Shown here: positions 11,346 to 22,750 of the stretch, piece after piece
Layout: every line of letters begins with the position of its first letter
How positions within the stretch are numbered: the first letter of the stretch is position 1
NCBI GenBank assembly: GCA_026826555.1
Contig: JAKSZT010054568.1
Span: 13,221,847-13,285,846, forward strand
Source of the DNA: Tolypeutes matacus
Taxonomy: Eukaryota > Chordata > Mammalia > Cingulata > Chlamyphoridae
Length of the DNA stretch: 64,000 nt
Reading direction: 5' to 3'
The notes under the pieces: model-generated
Seen by the model: the letters and a program-made list of their open reading frames with translations, nothing else
What the model was told of the DNA's origin: nothing
Databases searched by the model: none
Translations under genes and position numbers: made by a program

Positions 11346-12240
11346 TCAAGTCCTCATCCCTTGTTTTTGGGCACATGACAGAAAAATCCCAAAAGCAGAC
11401 CCACCACTAAGTAGTTTGGCAAGTCAGGTGTAGGGGGAAACGTGCTAAATTTTAAACTTTAGGAGAAATTAAGGACGCATGAACTGTTCTTTCCCAGGAA
11501 CATAAACTCATAAAAACTGTGTCCCCACAAAACTCACTGCGCAGTTTAATCGGCTCATAAGGCGCTGCCTGCTGACGGACGGGCCACAAAACCCCAAGGG
11601 CAGGGCGCTGGGCAACAGCACTGGCAGGGAACTTGGGGACAGAAGGCTGGACCTGCCTCGCCCGCGCTTACTGGCTGCAGTGAGGCCAGCGGCTCCCGCC
11701 CGCCCAGGCCACCCTGCCGGACCCCTGCCCTCCGCGAGGCGCGAGGCCTGCCCCCAGCCCGAGCGCCGCCCTGGCCGTCAGGAGGCTCGGCAGGCGGCTC
11801 TGGGATGCCTCGCTTCCAGGCCTCCTCGAGCGGAAACTCAAAATCCCCCGTCCCAAGGTCAAAACGCGGCCCCGAGCGCCCGGGCACGGGCCTCTCCTGC
11901 CAGAAGCTGCCCCGGGCCAGCGCCTGCTCACACGTCCGCGGAGCAGGCCGGCCCCGCAGCAGGTGCGCAGGCGACGCCGAGGACTCCGGATTCACAAACC
12001 AAGCCAACACCTGCCGCGCCGAGTTCCCACGGCGGCGCCGCGGGCGTGCGTGAGGCTCAGGCGGCCACGCGGGCCCCGACCAGCCCACTCCTCAGGTGGG
12101 CGGCGACCAGCTCCTCGGTTCCCGCAGAGCCAGGCAAAGACCGCCATCGCAGCGAGCAGGCGGGCAAAAGCCCACTGCCCACCTGCACCTACCGGGAAGT
12201 CTGTCACACTGTCCGACGCTGGCAACTTTTCCTCTTCATC
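11346..12240. other. Unique sequence with CpG-rich core (about 11,650-12,070), no gene recognised
   Basis: The first 200 bases are AT-leaning. The rest is CpG-rich with overlapping open frames on both strands, which I attribute to composition. Confidence 0.4.
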
Positions 12241-12345
12241 ATAATGATGCAAGGGATATAATGTCCTCATTTTGCAAAGAAAGAAACTCACTCGAGGTCC
12301 CACAGAGGTAAGGGGCAGAAGCAGGACTCAAACCCGGGCAAGCGT
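12241..12345 (+). repeat. MIR SINE fragment
   Basis: The text 'tcctcattttgcaaagaaagaaactc...ggtcccacagaggtaaggggcagaagcaggactcaaacccgg' follows the MIR core (deduced from 'tttacagatgaggaaactgag...cagagctgggattcgaaccc'). Confidence 0.75.
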
Positions 12346-13140
12346 GTAGCCGCGGGAGACGCCCTGCAGGATCCCTGCGCCATGCACCTCAGGCACGGCA
12401 GGAAGCCCCGGTGACTGGCTGAAAGCAAGTCAGCTCCCCAGCGGGGAGGGCAGAGTCATCGCCCCACGTCCTCTTCCCAGGCCAGCACCGGCTCTGAAAC
12501 TGGCCCCCACGCAGCGCGGCCACGGCGGGCGCAGCAGAGGCGCTCGAGCCGGACACGCACACAGGGCCGTGCGCTCAGGCCTCTCCCTGGCTGTCAAACG
12601 CAGGGACAGCGCCAAGACCTTCCAGCTCTGCTTCCTCTTGGTCGCGAGGCTAAAGGGTGAGGAGCTCTTACTGGGACAGTGCAGATGTCATGGACAGAAT
12701 CTCACCCTTGGCCCCTGGCCCCGACCTGCCTCGAATGTCCTGAAGGTTGCCTCTGAGGCTCAGCAACACAGCCCCCCACATCCAACCCTCCCTTACACAG
12801 CCAGGGACCCCAAAAGCTTCCCGGCTCCAGGTCAGCGCCTAACTCGCGCGGCCAGCCCACCAGCCCCCGAAAACCGCAGGGGAGCAACCATCGCCAGAGT
12901 GCGCAAGCCGCCTGCTCTCCCGGGCAGCTCTGCCGGCCCCCAAATCCTCCCGAGGATTCTCCGCACCCCCAGAGCACACCACCCCGCCCGCCCCGCCCCG
13001 TGCTTTAGCGTCGACCCTCTGGCCTCGCTCCAGCCCAGGCCGTCTCGGCGCCTGGCTCAAATCTGCGTCTGACCAGAACCAGGCTGCCAGCAGCAGCCAG
13101 ATCACATTCGCCTCGGAGGCTGATCGGATAAACTTTGGTT
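12346..13140. other. GC-rich unique sequence, no gene recognised
   Basis: Open frames on both strands, none resembling a known protein. A possible diverged MIR piece lies near 12,590-12,690. Confidence 0.35.
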
Positions 13141-13345
13141 TTCATCCAAAGTGTTAAAAATAGACCATTTCTCAGGCATCCCGAAATCTGCAGCGTGACT
13201 AATGAGACCTGCGTGGAGATGAAACTGGTTTATAAATAGCATTGTTTTCCTCTTGTGATGACATTGGCAGCAAAGAGGAAGTCTTTTTTCAGAGCATGGT
13301 GGCCTCATGTTTATCACAATCCACGGGGGTGATAAATTACATATA
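13141..13345. promoter_or_regulatory. AT-rich patch with two MEF2-like sites, candidate regulatory element
   Basis: This 200-base CpG-poor patch sits inside GC-rich, CpG-rich DNA. It contains TTAAAAATAG (13154-13163) and TTATAAATAG (13230-13239), both fitting the MEF2 consensus YTAWWWWTAR, about 67 bases apart. No repeat family is recognised in it. Low-divergence-looking AT islands of this kind are often conserved noncoding elements, but no alignment is available to test that. Confidence 0.25.
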
Positions 13346-13609
13346 AATGACAAAAAAGGAAAGGCGAAGATGCCAGCTGAAAGCAAGCTGCCAGCTTGTG
13401 CCTCTGGCCCGCCACTCAGGGCAGCCTGCTTCTGGGGGACCCCGTCCCTCTGCCTCGCGTGGTTTACGTCCCGAGCAGGGAGCCGAGAGAATTCCGCACC
13501 CCTCAACACACGTGGGAATCGGGGTTTCCTGCAAAGTTTTCTAGCGAGAAAATTCACTAGAACAGCCTGAAATCTTTAATGTCGCCCAGAAATCAAACCA
13601 AAACTCCCG

Positions 13610-13826
13610 GGAAGGAAGCGGTTGTGGGTCAAGCAGTTGGGTGCCTGCTTCCCACATGGAAGGTCCCGGGCTCGATTCCCGGTGGCTCCTAAAAACAAAA
13701 AAACAAGCAAACAAGTGAAAGAAAAAACCAACTCAGGGGAGCCAGCGTGGCTCAGGGCTTGAGCGCCGGCTTCCCACACAAGAGGTCCCAGGTTCAAACC
13801 CTGGTCCTCGGTCCCTTAAAAATAAA
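13610..13826 (+). mobile_element. Dimeric DAS-type SINE
   Basis: The first unit has 'tcaagcagttgggtgcctgc' and a B box GGCTCGATTCC. An A-rich linker follows, then a second unit with 'gtggctcagggcttgagcgcc' and B box GGTTCAAACCC, ending in 'ttaaaaataaa'. The second unit is a distinct tRNA-like variant, shared with the SINE at 36,501. Confidence 0.88.
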
Positions 13827-14559
13827 GCCTGCCGGTGACAAGGCTGCAGGCGCCAGGCTGTCTCCTGCACAGCCCTTTCTGACGCAAACGGGACAGGACT
13901 CACAGCTTCTGATGCTCACGGCTCAGCCGAGCCGAGGGGAGCGTGGGGTGGGGGGCGTGGCGGCGTGTCCATGGAAGGGGCGCTGCAGCCCTGGACCGGG
14001 ACGCAGGGAAGGGCTCGAGGCAGCTCGGCGCCGTCAACCCGGCACCCGGCAGCTCGAGGAGCGTCCCCCAGCGGGCAGCAGTGCCGGCTCTCCGTCAAGA
14101 CGAGGTAGCGGAGCCCTGTGACGCTGGCCTGCTGCTACACTGGAAAAATCAGCAATTTGTCCAAAATTGGCAGAATCCTTCTCCGGGCTTCATACATTTC
14201 CGAGAAACACTACTGTCTTGAAATTTCTGCCAAAAATTCAAAACCCCTGCCTTAGCTTTCATGACTCCACAATTGGTGCTACCGCCACCCACTTCTAGGC
14301 TATTTAGGGCGGTCAATATGGCCTCAGAACAACCCAAAGCAAAGTGGGCAAAATGGACAGAGTTCACGGAGAAAGCAGCACACAGCGCCGGTGACACTCA
14401 CAGTCAAAGGGCTGCAACCCGAAGGAGGCCTCTCAGAGAGCCAGGTCAAAGCACGTGACGAAACCCCAGGGCTGGTCGCCGCGGCAGAAACAGACCCTCC
14501 CGCGCACACCGCTGGGAGGCAGAAGTCGGCGAGAGCACTGCTGCAATAGCCACCGTTTT
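13827..14559. other. Unique sequence, no gene recognised
   Basis: GC-rich to about 14,120, then mixed. No domain or repeat identified. Confidence 0.35.
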
Positions 14560-14870
14560 TGCACGTTAGTGAACCCCAGCAGTTCTACTGCTGGAAATTT
14601 ATCTAAAAACACAACATATATGGACAAAGATTAGTTGCAGCACTGACTGCAGTAGGGAAAACTAGAAATAAGTGACCATCACTAGGACACTAGCTAAATA
14701 AGTAAAGGGCCATCCATACCACATAATGGAACGTTATGAGGCTGGTAAAAAAAAAATGGGATGTCGGAGAGGCAGTTCATAAATACTAACAGGAAAAGAT
14801 GTGCATTGAGTGATATAAAGACGCAAAACAAATTTTTTAAGAATTACATTTACGTATTTTCTGATACATA
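14560..14870 (+). repeat. L1M 3' end fragment
   Basis: The text 'agcagttctactgctggaaatttatctaaaaac...ttgcagcactgactgcagtagg...ccataccacataatggaacgttatgagg' follows the old mammalian L1 3' region ('cattgcagcattgtttataatag...ccataccatggaatactatgcagcc'). Confidence 0.75.
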
Positions 14871-17800
14871 CAAAAAATTCCTGGAAGGGTTTATCTGCCA
14901 AAACCGGTTCGGAGCAGTCCCCTCTGGGGAGCAGACCTTTGCTTCCCACCACAAATCCTTCCCCGTTGGTGTTTTCATGTTTTGGCTTTGGTTTCTCGCG
15001 TGGGCGTAACTTTAATATCAGTTTTTAACAAGGGCTGGAAAATGTTGTTCAATCACTGAAAGTGCTGAAAAAGGCGGGTGACAGGTGGCCTGGGGACACG
15101 GGGGCTCCTGCCTGGGCGGGAAGGTCGACGGCGGCCGCGGGCAGCTCCGTCCCTGAGGGACAGGACAGCGCCACGTGCCCGGAGCCCCCAGGCCCGAGCC
15201 AAGGAGCACGGAGGAGGGCAGGGGGCACGGAGACCTCAGAAGCCAGTGCAGCAGCCGAGCTGCGAAGACAGATCCCGCGGCTGCCAAGGTTTCGCCGTCC
15301 ACTGAGCGCAGGCCGTCTGCATCCCAGCAGGTCCTCTGCCCACACTTCTGCTCTAGAGCAAAGCACCTGGGGAGCAGGTGGGGCCTGTGGCCGCGCACAA
15401 ACCAGGTCCCAGGCTCAACCCTGCTCTTGGGGTTTCTGCTTCTGTGTGGCCCCACGCCTACCGCAGCCACCAGCGAGGACTGCTCGAGAGCGCCGCCCAG
15501 CTCAGTGGGCAGGGTGGCAAGCCCAGCTCACGCGGCCTGCGGCCAGGGCGCCTGCCCTCCGCACCGCTGCGTCCTGCTGGAAAACGGGGGCGCGACCAGC
15601 ACCCACGTGTCAGGGACTCAAGTGCCTTACAAGTGCACGGCCACAAAAGGCACCAAATACAAGCCAGGTGCTAATTCTGAGGTTATAAACTGTGCCACAC
15701 CTGTTCAGGCTTGACTCTGAATTAAATCTCTTGCCTGAGAGTGCTCTGAATACATTAACTATTTAAACTGTAACTTCCAAAAAAAAGGTGGAAAGGCAAA
15801 GAACATTGGAGAAAATTAACATGGCAATATGACAAGGATATATTTACATTCCAACAGGGTGTTCACACGTTTTCACTGTTCAAGCCCAAGATGAGGCCGC
15901 ATCCTGAGACTCCGCGGAGCTCGCCGGCAGGAAACCCTTCTGCCAAGGCGGCTCTCCGTGTATGTGCCTCCTGGGACTGTGGCCCATGGTTTTCCCAGGA
16001 CCTTAGTTGTTTGCATCTTGTCTTCTGTAAATCAAAGTGCAGCGCTAGTGAGATCCACGAGCGCAGGGGAAGACTCCACAGAAGAGAGAGCAGGTGTGCA
16101 AGGAGGCGGTGGAGAGGGGCGCACAGGGCACCAGGGGCTGGGGCAGAGGAGGCTGCTCGTGCGCCACAGCTCCCAGCCAGCCAGCGTCTCGACCACGGGG
16201 CGCCAACTCCGTCCCGTGCAGGAGCGGGCAGTCCACGCAGAGGGAAAATCTATTCTAAGAGCTTTCTTCCCAGCCAAGTCCCAGCATCCAGCACCAGCAA
16301 AAAATTTCTAAGTTGTTGCAGGAATCCCAGAGCGCAGTCCGCGGCCGCTCTGCTGGACAGTGGAGGTGGACATCTCCACCCTCAGGTTCCCTCACACCCC
16401 GTGGGGCACGTGTCATCCCAGGCCGGCAGGCCACGTGCCGATGGAGAGGCCAGCGCCTTGCAGTGCCGCCGGCAGCAGGGCTGAGGCCCCCGGGCCCTCC
16501 CGCCGCCCCTGGCCCTGGCCTTGCGCCTGGTCCGGCTGGAGGCGCTGGTTCCCGAGCAGAGGCCCCTGCCTGGCCTCCAGCCTGAGACCGCACCGCTCAG
16601 GCCCACGGAAGACGAGCGTCTGCCCAGCTCGGACCTTCTGCCCGCCGGGCGCTGGCCCAGGGGAGCCCGGTTCCCGCCGTGCTTCCCGGCCTCGGAACAG
16701 CCTCAGAACAGCCTCTGCACGCCGTGAGACAGCCTCGAGGTCGCCACCGACACCCCACCAAGAGCGCAGCCCGCCAAGAGCGCAGCCCGCGAGTGCTGGC
16801 CACGCGCCGGTCACCAGCCGAAGGGCTCTGGCGCTGGCGCCATCCTCACCCAGCGCCCGGGGCAGGCACGGGCGTGGGAGGACGAGTAAGCTGCCCCGAG
16901 GCCTCGCCCTCTGACCCCCACGCTGTGCCCTGGCTGCGCCCAGCGTGGACGCTGTGACACCTCCAAACAGGCCGGGACGCGTTTGAACGTTCTAGAACCA
17001 AGGCTACGAGGACCCAGGAAGGCTAGAGCCACGGGGCCAGCAGCCCTCCCGCGCTGCTTGCTGCGACCGCCCCAGGGCCACAGCGGCTTTGGCCCCGACT
17101 GTGCTTTAGGGCCTCCGGCGGGGGCTGGGACCGAGCCACCCGCAGGCAAGGGCCTCGGGGGGCAAGATGCGCCCCCCACGCTCTCCGACCCCGCATCCCT
17201 GCTGAGGACCCGCACGCACACGCAGCAGGAACAAGCTTTACAAAGCGCCTCACGGTGAGCGTGAGGACGTGACCACTCACTTCCCGACCCCACGCGGCTC
17301 GGCCGGAGACTCCGGAGCCACCCTGCGTTTGGGAAAGGGCGGGCCCGTCCTTGGACTCACAGCTCTGCAGGGCGACGCGGGTCCTCACGGGGACCCTCCT
17401 GTCTGTTGGATAGAAGGTGGGAGAAGGGCCCGGCCGCACCCACCGCCCGGCCGCCAGACCCTGGCTCCTGCCTCCTGGCCCCGTGGGGGCCGCCCGCTCT
17501 GGACCCTGGAAAGCTGCATTCCAGAAGCAGCCGCCACGCGGGCGCTTTGGCCTTTTCTGGACAAGAACCTTAAAGTCCCCGACAGGCTTGTCTGGGGCTT
17601 CTCGAGCACTTTCCTCCCAAACCCCGTTCCTAAGGGGCTCTTCACACAAGCACCAGCGTTGAGTGCCCTGGCGAGGACGCCCCGTCCCGCAGCTCTGCCC
17701 CTAAGCGCCGCAGGGAGCTGCACCTCTGCTCCGGCCACGCCTGGGGAGGGGATGGCACCCAGCCAAGCTGCAGCGCCCGGGGCCCTCAGCACAGTCGAGC

Positions 17801-18290
17801 GCTGCGCCCGCCGGCGCCCCTGAGACAGCGGCCCCTGGCCCTGCCCAAACCAGGCGACTCGAGAGGCCGCGCGCCTCCGGGCCGGCCGGGCGTCCCTGCC
17901 CACAAGCAGCCCCGCACACCGGGCGCTCCTGGCCGCCCCGCGCCAGGGCTCTCCGCCCCGGCCTTTAGAACAAGCTTGCGGGCGGTCGGATCAGGTCAGG
18001 CAGAAGCCGCCATTTTAACCACGGCCAGAGCAGCTGGAGCCCAGCTCCGCGCACGGGGCCTCTCCCGCGGCAGCCCCAGGCCCTGCCTGGCAAGGGTCTC
18101 CCCACGTCTCCACCCGTCCCCTCCCCGGCCACGCAGGGCCCACGCCCTCAACCCCGGCGGCCTGCACAGGGTCCCCCAGCAAGTGAAGGCACAACGAAGC
18201 CCAGCCCTCCCCCCGGGCACCCCACAACTGCTGGGGGAAGCCCCGAAACACACACCCGTGTGGAACAAACCTTGGCAAATAGGAAGCATT
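14871..18290. other. GC-rich unique sequence, no gene recognised
   Basis: Bases 15.05-15.6 kb and 16.1-18.2 kb are CpG-rich with dense overlapping open frames on both strands (up to about 210 codons). An L2-like scrap may lie near 16,000-16,070. I found no convincing splice-bounded exon. The peptides are Arg/Pro/Gly/Ala-rich, typical of translated CpG-rich noncoding DNA. Confidence 0.4.
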
Positions 18291-18639
18291 ATCTCGAATC
18301 CTTAGCACGTTCCATTCTTCTTGGGTTTCTCATTCCTCAGCTGCTGCCTTTAATTCATAAAACCCCAATCACGCAACAAACGCGGATAAACAAGTTTCAC
18401 AATCACCAACCACCATAACCCCCAATTAAAAAATCCGCTACAAGCCTAAATTCGCCAAAACATTCCTACCATCCCGTGGGAAAACAAGTGGGTCCTGCTG
18501 ACACTGGGTCCTGTTTGGTCGCAGCCCCGACTGCCGGCCAGTTACCTGGGTGCTGTGTGCCACTTACACGATTCCCAAAACCCCCTTTTTCTTACATTTC
18601 CCTAGCCTTCAAAATGCACCTGAGGACACTAGGTAGGCC

Positions 18640-19680
18640 TGGCACCCGGCAGACAGGGGGCTGGGGCTGGGGCAGGGGCTTGCCGCCCGGGGCTGGGGCT
18701 CCTAGGACCACCTCCCCAGAGCCCAGCGCCTCGGGCTACCGCCCCAGCGCCCGGGGCTACCCCCTCCCAGAGCCCGGCTTCCCCCCACAGCGCCCCGGAC
18801 TACCCCTGCGCCCACTCTCCCCGCGCCCCGGGCCACCGCCCCCAGCGTCCCGGGCCCTCCACAGCGTCCTGGGCTCTCCTCCCGCCCCGGGCCACCCCCC
18901 CCAGCGCCCACTCTCCCCGCGCCAGACCCTGGGCTCCCTCCCCAGCGCCCCGGGCTCCCTGCGCCAAGCAGGGGCCCTAACTCCTGGAGACGGTCGCGAG
19001 CCGGCCGGGGCGCGCCCCTCCTGGACAGAGCCCCCCAGGCTCGGCCCCGCGCTCGAGGCCTCAGCCTCCCTCCCGCAGACACGACCCCCAAAAGGCCTCC
19101 GCGGCCCACGAGCTCCGCCGGCGCACAGCGCCCCTCCAGGCCTTGGCCGCGGCCGCGCAGGTACAGAAACCACTCACCCACCCGCGCGGAAAGCGCGCGG
19201 GGCTGCGCTGCGGAGCCGACCCCAGCCGGCGCGGGAGGCCAGGGCAGGGGCGGGGCCTGGGGGCGGGGCCTGGGGGCGGGGCCCGCGGGAGGGGCGGAGC
19301 GCCGTGTCTGCAGACTCGCCGGCGGCCAGCCCGCGGCGAGGGGCGGGGCCGGGGCCTGCGGGAGGGGCGGGGCGCCGTGTCTGCAGACCGGCCAGCGGCC
19401 AGCCCGCGGCGAGGGGCGGGGCCTGCGGGAGGGGCGGGGCGCCGTGTCTGCAGACTCGCCGGCGGCCAGCCCGCGGCGAGGGGCGGGGCCCGCGGGAGGG
19501 GCGGGGCCCGCGGGAGAAGGCACCGCCTTTCTACGCCAACCGCGAGCAGGACGCGAAGAGGTCGAGGAGGTCGGCGCAGCCCGACGGGGGCGGGGCTGGG
19601 GGCGGGGCTGGGGGCGGGGCAAGCGGGGCGGCGCTAGGGGGCTCCCTCTACCGCGGGGAGGGCCCTTCGGCCACGTTTCT
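18640..19680. promoter_or_regulatory. CpG island with GC-box array, candidate promoter
   Basis: This is the densest CpG and GGGCGG region of the window. At least a dozen GGGCGG motifs fall between 19,230 and 19,640, suited to Sp1/KLF binding. On the minus strand a good splice donor, GGGTGG|GTGAGTGG, ends at base 19,178, so a minus-strand first exon inside the GC-box array is possible. A plus-strand donor-like GCGCAG|GTACAG lies at 19,160. Open frames of 453 and 372 codons on opposite strands overlap here and are best explained by lack of A/T, not coding. Confidence 0.5.
19275..19512 (+). repeat. GC-box minisatellite, 67-73 bp unit x 3
   Basis: The landmark 'gccgtgtctgcaga' recurs at 19301, 19374 and 19441, each followed by 'gccagcccgcggcgag' and by a new 'gggcggggcc' block. 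The spacing is 73 and 67 bases. Copies one and three are nearly identical. Each unit brings two or more GC boxes. Confidence 0.85.
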
Positions 19681-19959
19681 GGTTTGCCCCCCCAGAGCCA
19701 AGGTCGTCTATTTTCTTGAGGGTCTGGATTGGCGTCTGGGAGCAGAGGGGCTTCACCTCCCCCGACTTCTGCTGAGCGGTGGGCTGCACCAGGGCCCCGC
19801 CTTTGGAGGCGAGCCTCCACTTGGTTCCCCGTCCTAACGATCAGAGCAGTGGTCCCAAGGCCTCTGCTTCATTCTTTCACCCAGTACCACCACAGGCCTT
19901 CCCGACCCTGGGCGGAGGCGCTCTGGGCCAGAGACGCGTCCCTGCGCTTAGGAAACGCC

Positions 19960-20200
19960 AGGTCATGCAAAGATACCAGGTACGAGGCAGTGCTTTCTGG
20001 CGAGCAAAACTGCAAGTGCAAAGGTCCTGAGGCAGGTCCCTGTGGGTGGCTGGAGGGGCAGCACAGGCCAAATATTTAGGGTCCTGTGGGTCAAGGCAAG
20101 GGGCTTCGATATCACACCCAGAAAGGAATTAAGTCTGAAAATCACAGGACTCGGTTTACACTTTCAAAAACATCGCTTCTGTGCCAACTATGGGAGACAG
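19960..20200 (+). repeat. Ancient mammalian interspersed repeat, family uncertain
   Basis: The text 'aaaactgcaagtgcaaaggtcctgaggcagg...tgtgggtcaaggcaaggggctt' resembles a widely distributed old placental repeat ('gcaagtgcaaaggccctgaggcagg...gtaggccatggtaaggactt'). I do not assign the family. Confidence 0.5.
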
Positions 20201-20369
20201 GAGCCGAAGTGAGGCGCCCTTCACCGGGAGATGCTGATGGGGTGGGGGTGGTTGGTGAGAAGGGGAGAGATTTGGGGTGAATCGCACAGACTTGCTGATG
20301 TTTGAAAGGGCAGGTAATGCAATGCGGGAAGGAAGATTCAAGGGTGAGCTCAGGGCTTGGGGCCTGAAC

Positions 20370-22195
20370 AGCCTGAGGGATGGCGATGCCGTCCCCGAGC
20401 CCCGGGGGAAAGGGGGACACGGGTTGAGAAGGAAAGTCGGGGTGCAGGCGGGGCCGGCCAAGCTTGCGAAGCTCCTCAGCCCCCAGAGCTCAGACAGGCG
20501 GGGACGGCTGCGCCTGGGAATGGGCGTCCTCCGCGCGGGGGCTGCGCCCACGGGGCCTGGCCTGGGCGCTCGGCCCTCAGCAGGGCGTGGGTGGCCCCCA
20601 CCTGGGCAGCCGGCCCCTCCTCGGAGGGGCGCTCGGCCCGCCCCTGCCCTGCCCCTGCCCCGCCGCCGGGAGCTGTCCCCGGGGTCCGGGAGGCTGCGCT
20701 GCGGGGAAGCTTTTCCAGGGAGCGAAGCCACTTCCTGCGGCCTCGGTGACGCCGTTGCTGAAAACGTTGAATTAAAGTTTTGAAACTGGAGCTCCAAACC
20801 CATGAGAAGGTCCGGCCCAAAGCCCTCTTCCTACACATGGTGAAACTGGGGTGCAGGGCAGGGCTGGCCCAGCCCCGAATCTGCGGCCTAGCAGGGCCTT
20901 TGCCCCCGCCCCGCCTCAAGGCTGGTCTCAGCAGGACCGGGAAGGCCCAGGGCTTTCCCAGAGCGCAGCGAGGAAGCCGAAGGCGCCCTGGGCGCCCACC
21001 TGTTACACCCTGCTGGATTCCGCAGAGGCCTGGCAGGGGCCTGGGGGCTCGGCCCTCGCCAAGCGCGGGGGGCGCGGGGGGCGCGGGGCGCTCGGGCAAC
21101 CCCCCCGCGGCATCGGGCGCGCAGCAGCGGCCTCCACGCCGCCCTTCTCGCACGTGGGCGCCCACGTGAACCCCCAGGGAAAGCGCCCCTCTTTCAGCCT
21201 GGGAACCACCGCGTTTTGCAGGACCCCCCCCCCCAATTAAGGGGCTCTGCCACGAGGGGCTGAGCTGAAAGCCGCGGCCTCGCGGGGGGCGCCCTGGCCC
21301 GGGGGCGCCTGAAGCCACTGCAGCCCGTGGGGGCCGCGCAGCCCCGAGAGCGCCCCGCGTGGGCGTGGGCCGGAGGGCCCGGGAGACCGCGGAGGCGCCC
21401 CCAGCGCCCGGGCTGAGGCCCAGGAAGCCCAGAGCGGGGCGGGGGGCGGGGACCCCAGCCCTCCCCGGGACCCCAGCCACGCGGCGCCGGGGCCCCGGGC
21501 CTGTGGTCGTCACACGCCACGGCACACAGGCAGGAGCTTATTCTAGAACGTTCTCTCTCACAGCCTGACAGGCTCGAGTGCGAGCGGCGGCTCTCGGAGC
21601 TGTCTTCTGGGAGGTGGGCGGGGGGGCGCCCACAGCGCCGTTTCTCCTCGTCCGGCGCTGCGCGGCTCACGCTCCGGGCCGTGGCCCCCGCACACCCGCC
21701 GGCGATGACCGAAGCTTCCCGCAGCTCCTGGAGAAAACTCGCAGATCTCGACGGGAGCCCTGCGCGGGGCGCGGGGCAGGCCTGTCTCCTCGCTGGTCGA
21801 GGGAAGACACTGTCCCCAAAGCGAGACGAGCGGGCAGTGCGGCATCCCGACGGCGTGCGCAAGGAAAGCGCTTGCTGCCTGCCCAGGCGACGCGGGACCC
21901 ACTCGCGGCTCTTCCCCGGGTGGCTCCGATCAGCAGCCACGCGACTGCTGCGTTTCCACCTGGTATTTCCAATCACCAGCACCTCGGGAAAGAGGGCTTC
22001 AGTGTGCGCCCACGCCGAACCCCGCGGCCACGGGTAAACAAGGCGCTTCGGGGAGCACACGCACTGAGCAGCGGCCGGCGCGGGGCCGTTCCGGTGTTCG
22101 AGGCTCTCCCCTCCCCAGTCACTGCCGCGCTGCTCGCAGGGCCACGCGTGTTGAGGGTGGCCGGGACCCTCCTCGGCCGTGCTCTAGAGCCCTTG
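20370..22195. promoter_or_regulatory. CpG-rich stretch (CpG-island-like)
   Basis: Continuously GC-rich with frequent CpG, ending abruptly at about 22.2 kb. Minus-strand open frames of 349 and 288 codons overlap plus-strand frames of similar length, so neither is credible alone. No exon was recognised. Confidence 0.4.
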
Positions 22196-22209
22196 GTCTG
22201 AACGCTGTG

Positions 22210-22750
22210 TCTGGTACTCCCGCAGCTACTCGGCTTCCTTTTGATGGTGTTCCCATGCTTTTTACTTGTAACCCGTGTTTTTATATTTAAAGTGGGGTTC
22301 TCGGTGATCACAGAGAGTTGGATATATTTGTTTCCAATCTGATCATTTCTGACTTTTAATTGCAGTGTTTACATTTCCTATCAGAGCAGTAAGGTTGGGT
22401 TTGAACCTACCATCTTGCTACTTATTTTCCACTTATCCCATCTGTTCTTTGTTCCCTTTTTCCTCTTTTCCTGCCTGCCTTTGAATTAAGCATTTTTATG
22501 ACTCCATTCTCTCTATTGGCTCATTTAGCTAGGCCTTCTCACTTTAATTTTGGATTAGTAGTTGCTATACAGTTTATGTCTTTAACTCATCACAATGTAC
22601 TTTAAAATTATTCCATATCATATATAGTTTAAGAACCTTATGACAATGAACTTCCATTTTTCTCCTCCCAGCACTTGTGCCATTGTCGTATATTTTATTG
22701 CTATGTGTGGTATTAATGCCATATTATATTGTTATTTTTGCATTAAGCAA
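22210..22750 (-). repeat. Old L1 fragment, minus strand
   Basis: The text 'gcctgcctttgaattaagcatttttatgactccattctctct...aactcatcacaatgtactttaaaattattccatatcatatatagtttaagaacctt' follows an L1M/HAL1-type consensus in reverse orientation. The assignment is from memory of the consensus. Confidence 0.55.

Noticed and set aside
18476..19837. Long open frames of 453 codons (+) and 372 codons (-) in the CpG island
   Set aside because: Both strands are open at once, the peptides are Arg/Pro/Gly/Ala-rich, and the DNA holds a GC-box tandem repeat. Lack of A/T explains the absence of stops.
20476..22060. Minus-strand open frames of 349 and 288 codons
   Set aside because: Same composition effect; overlapping plus-strand frames are nearly as long, and no domain or splice-bounded exon is visible.
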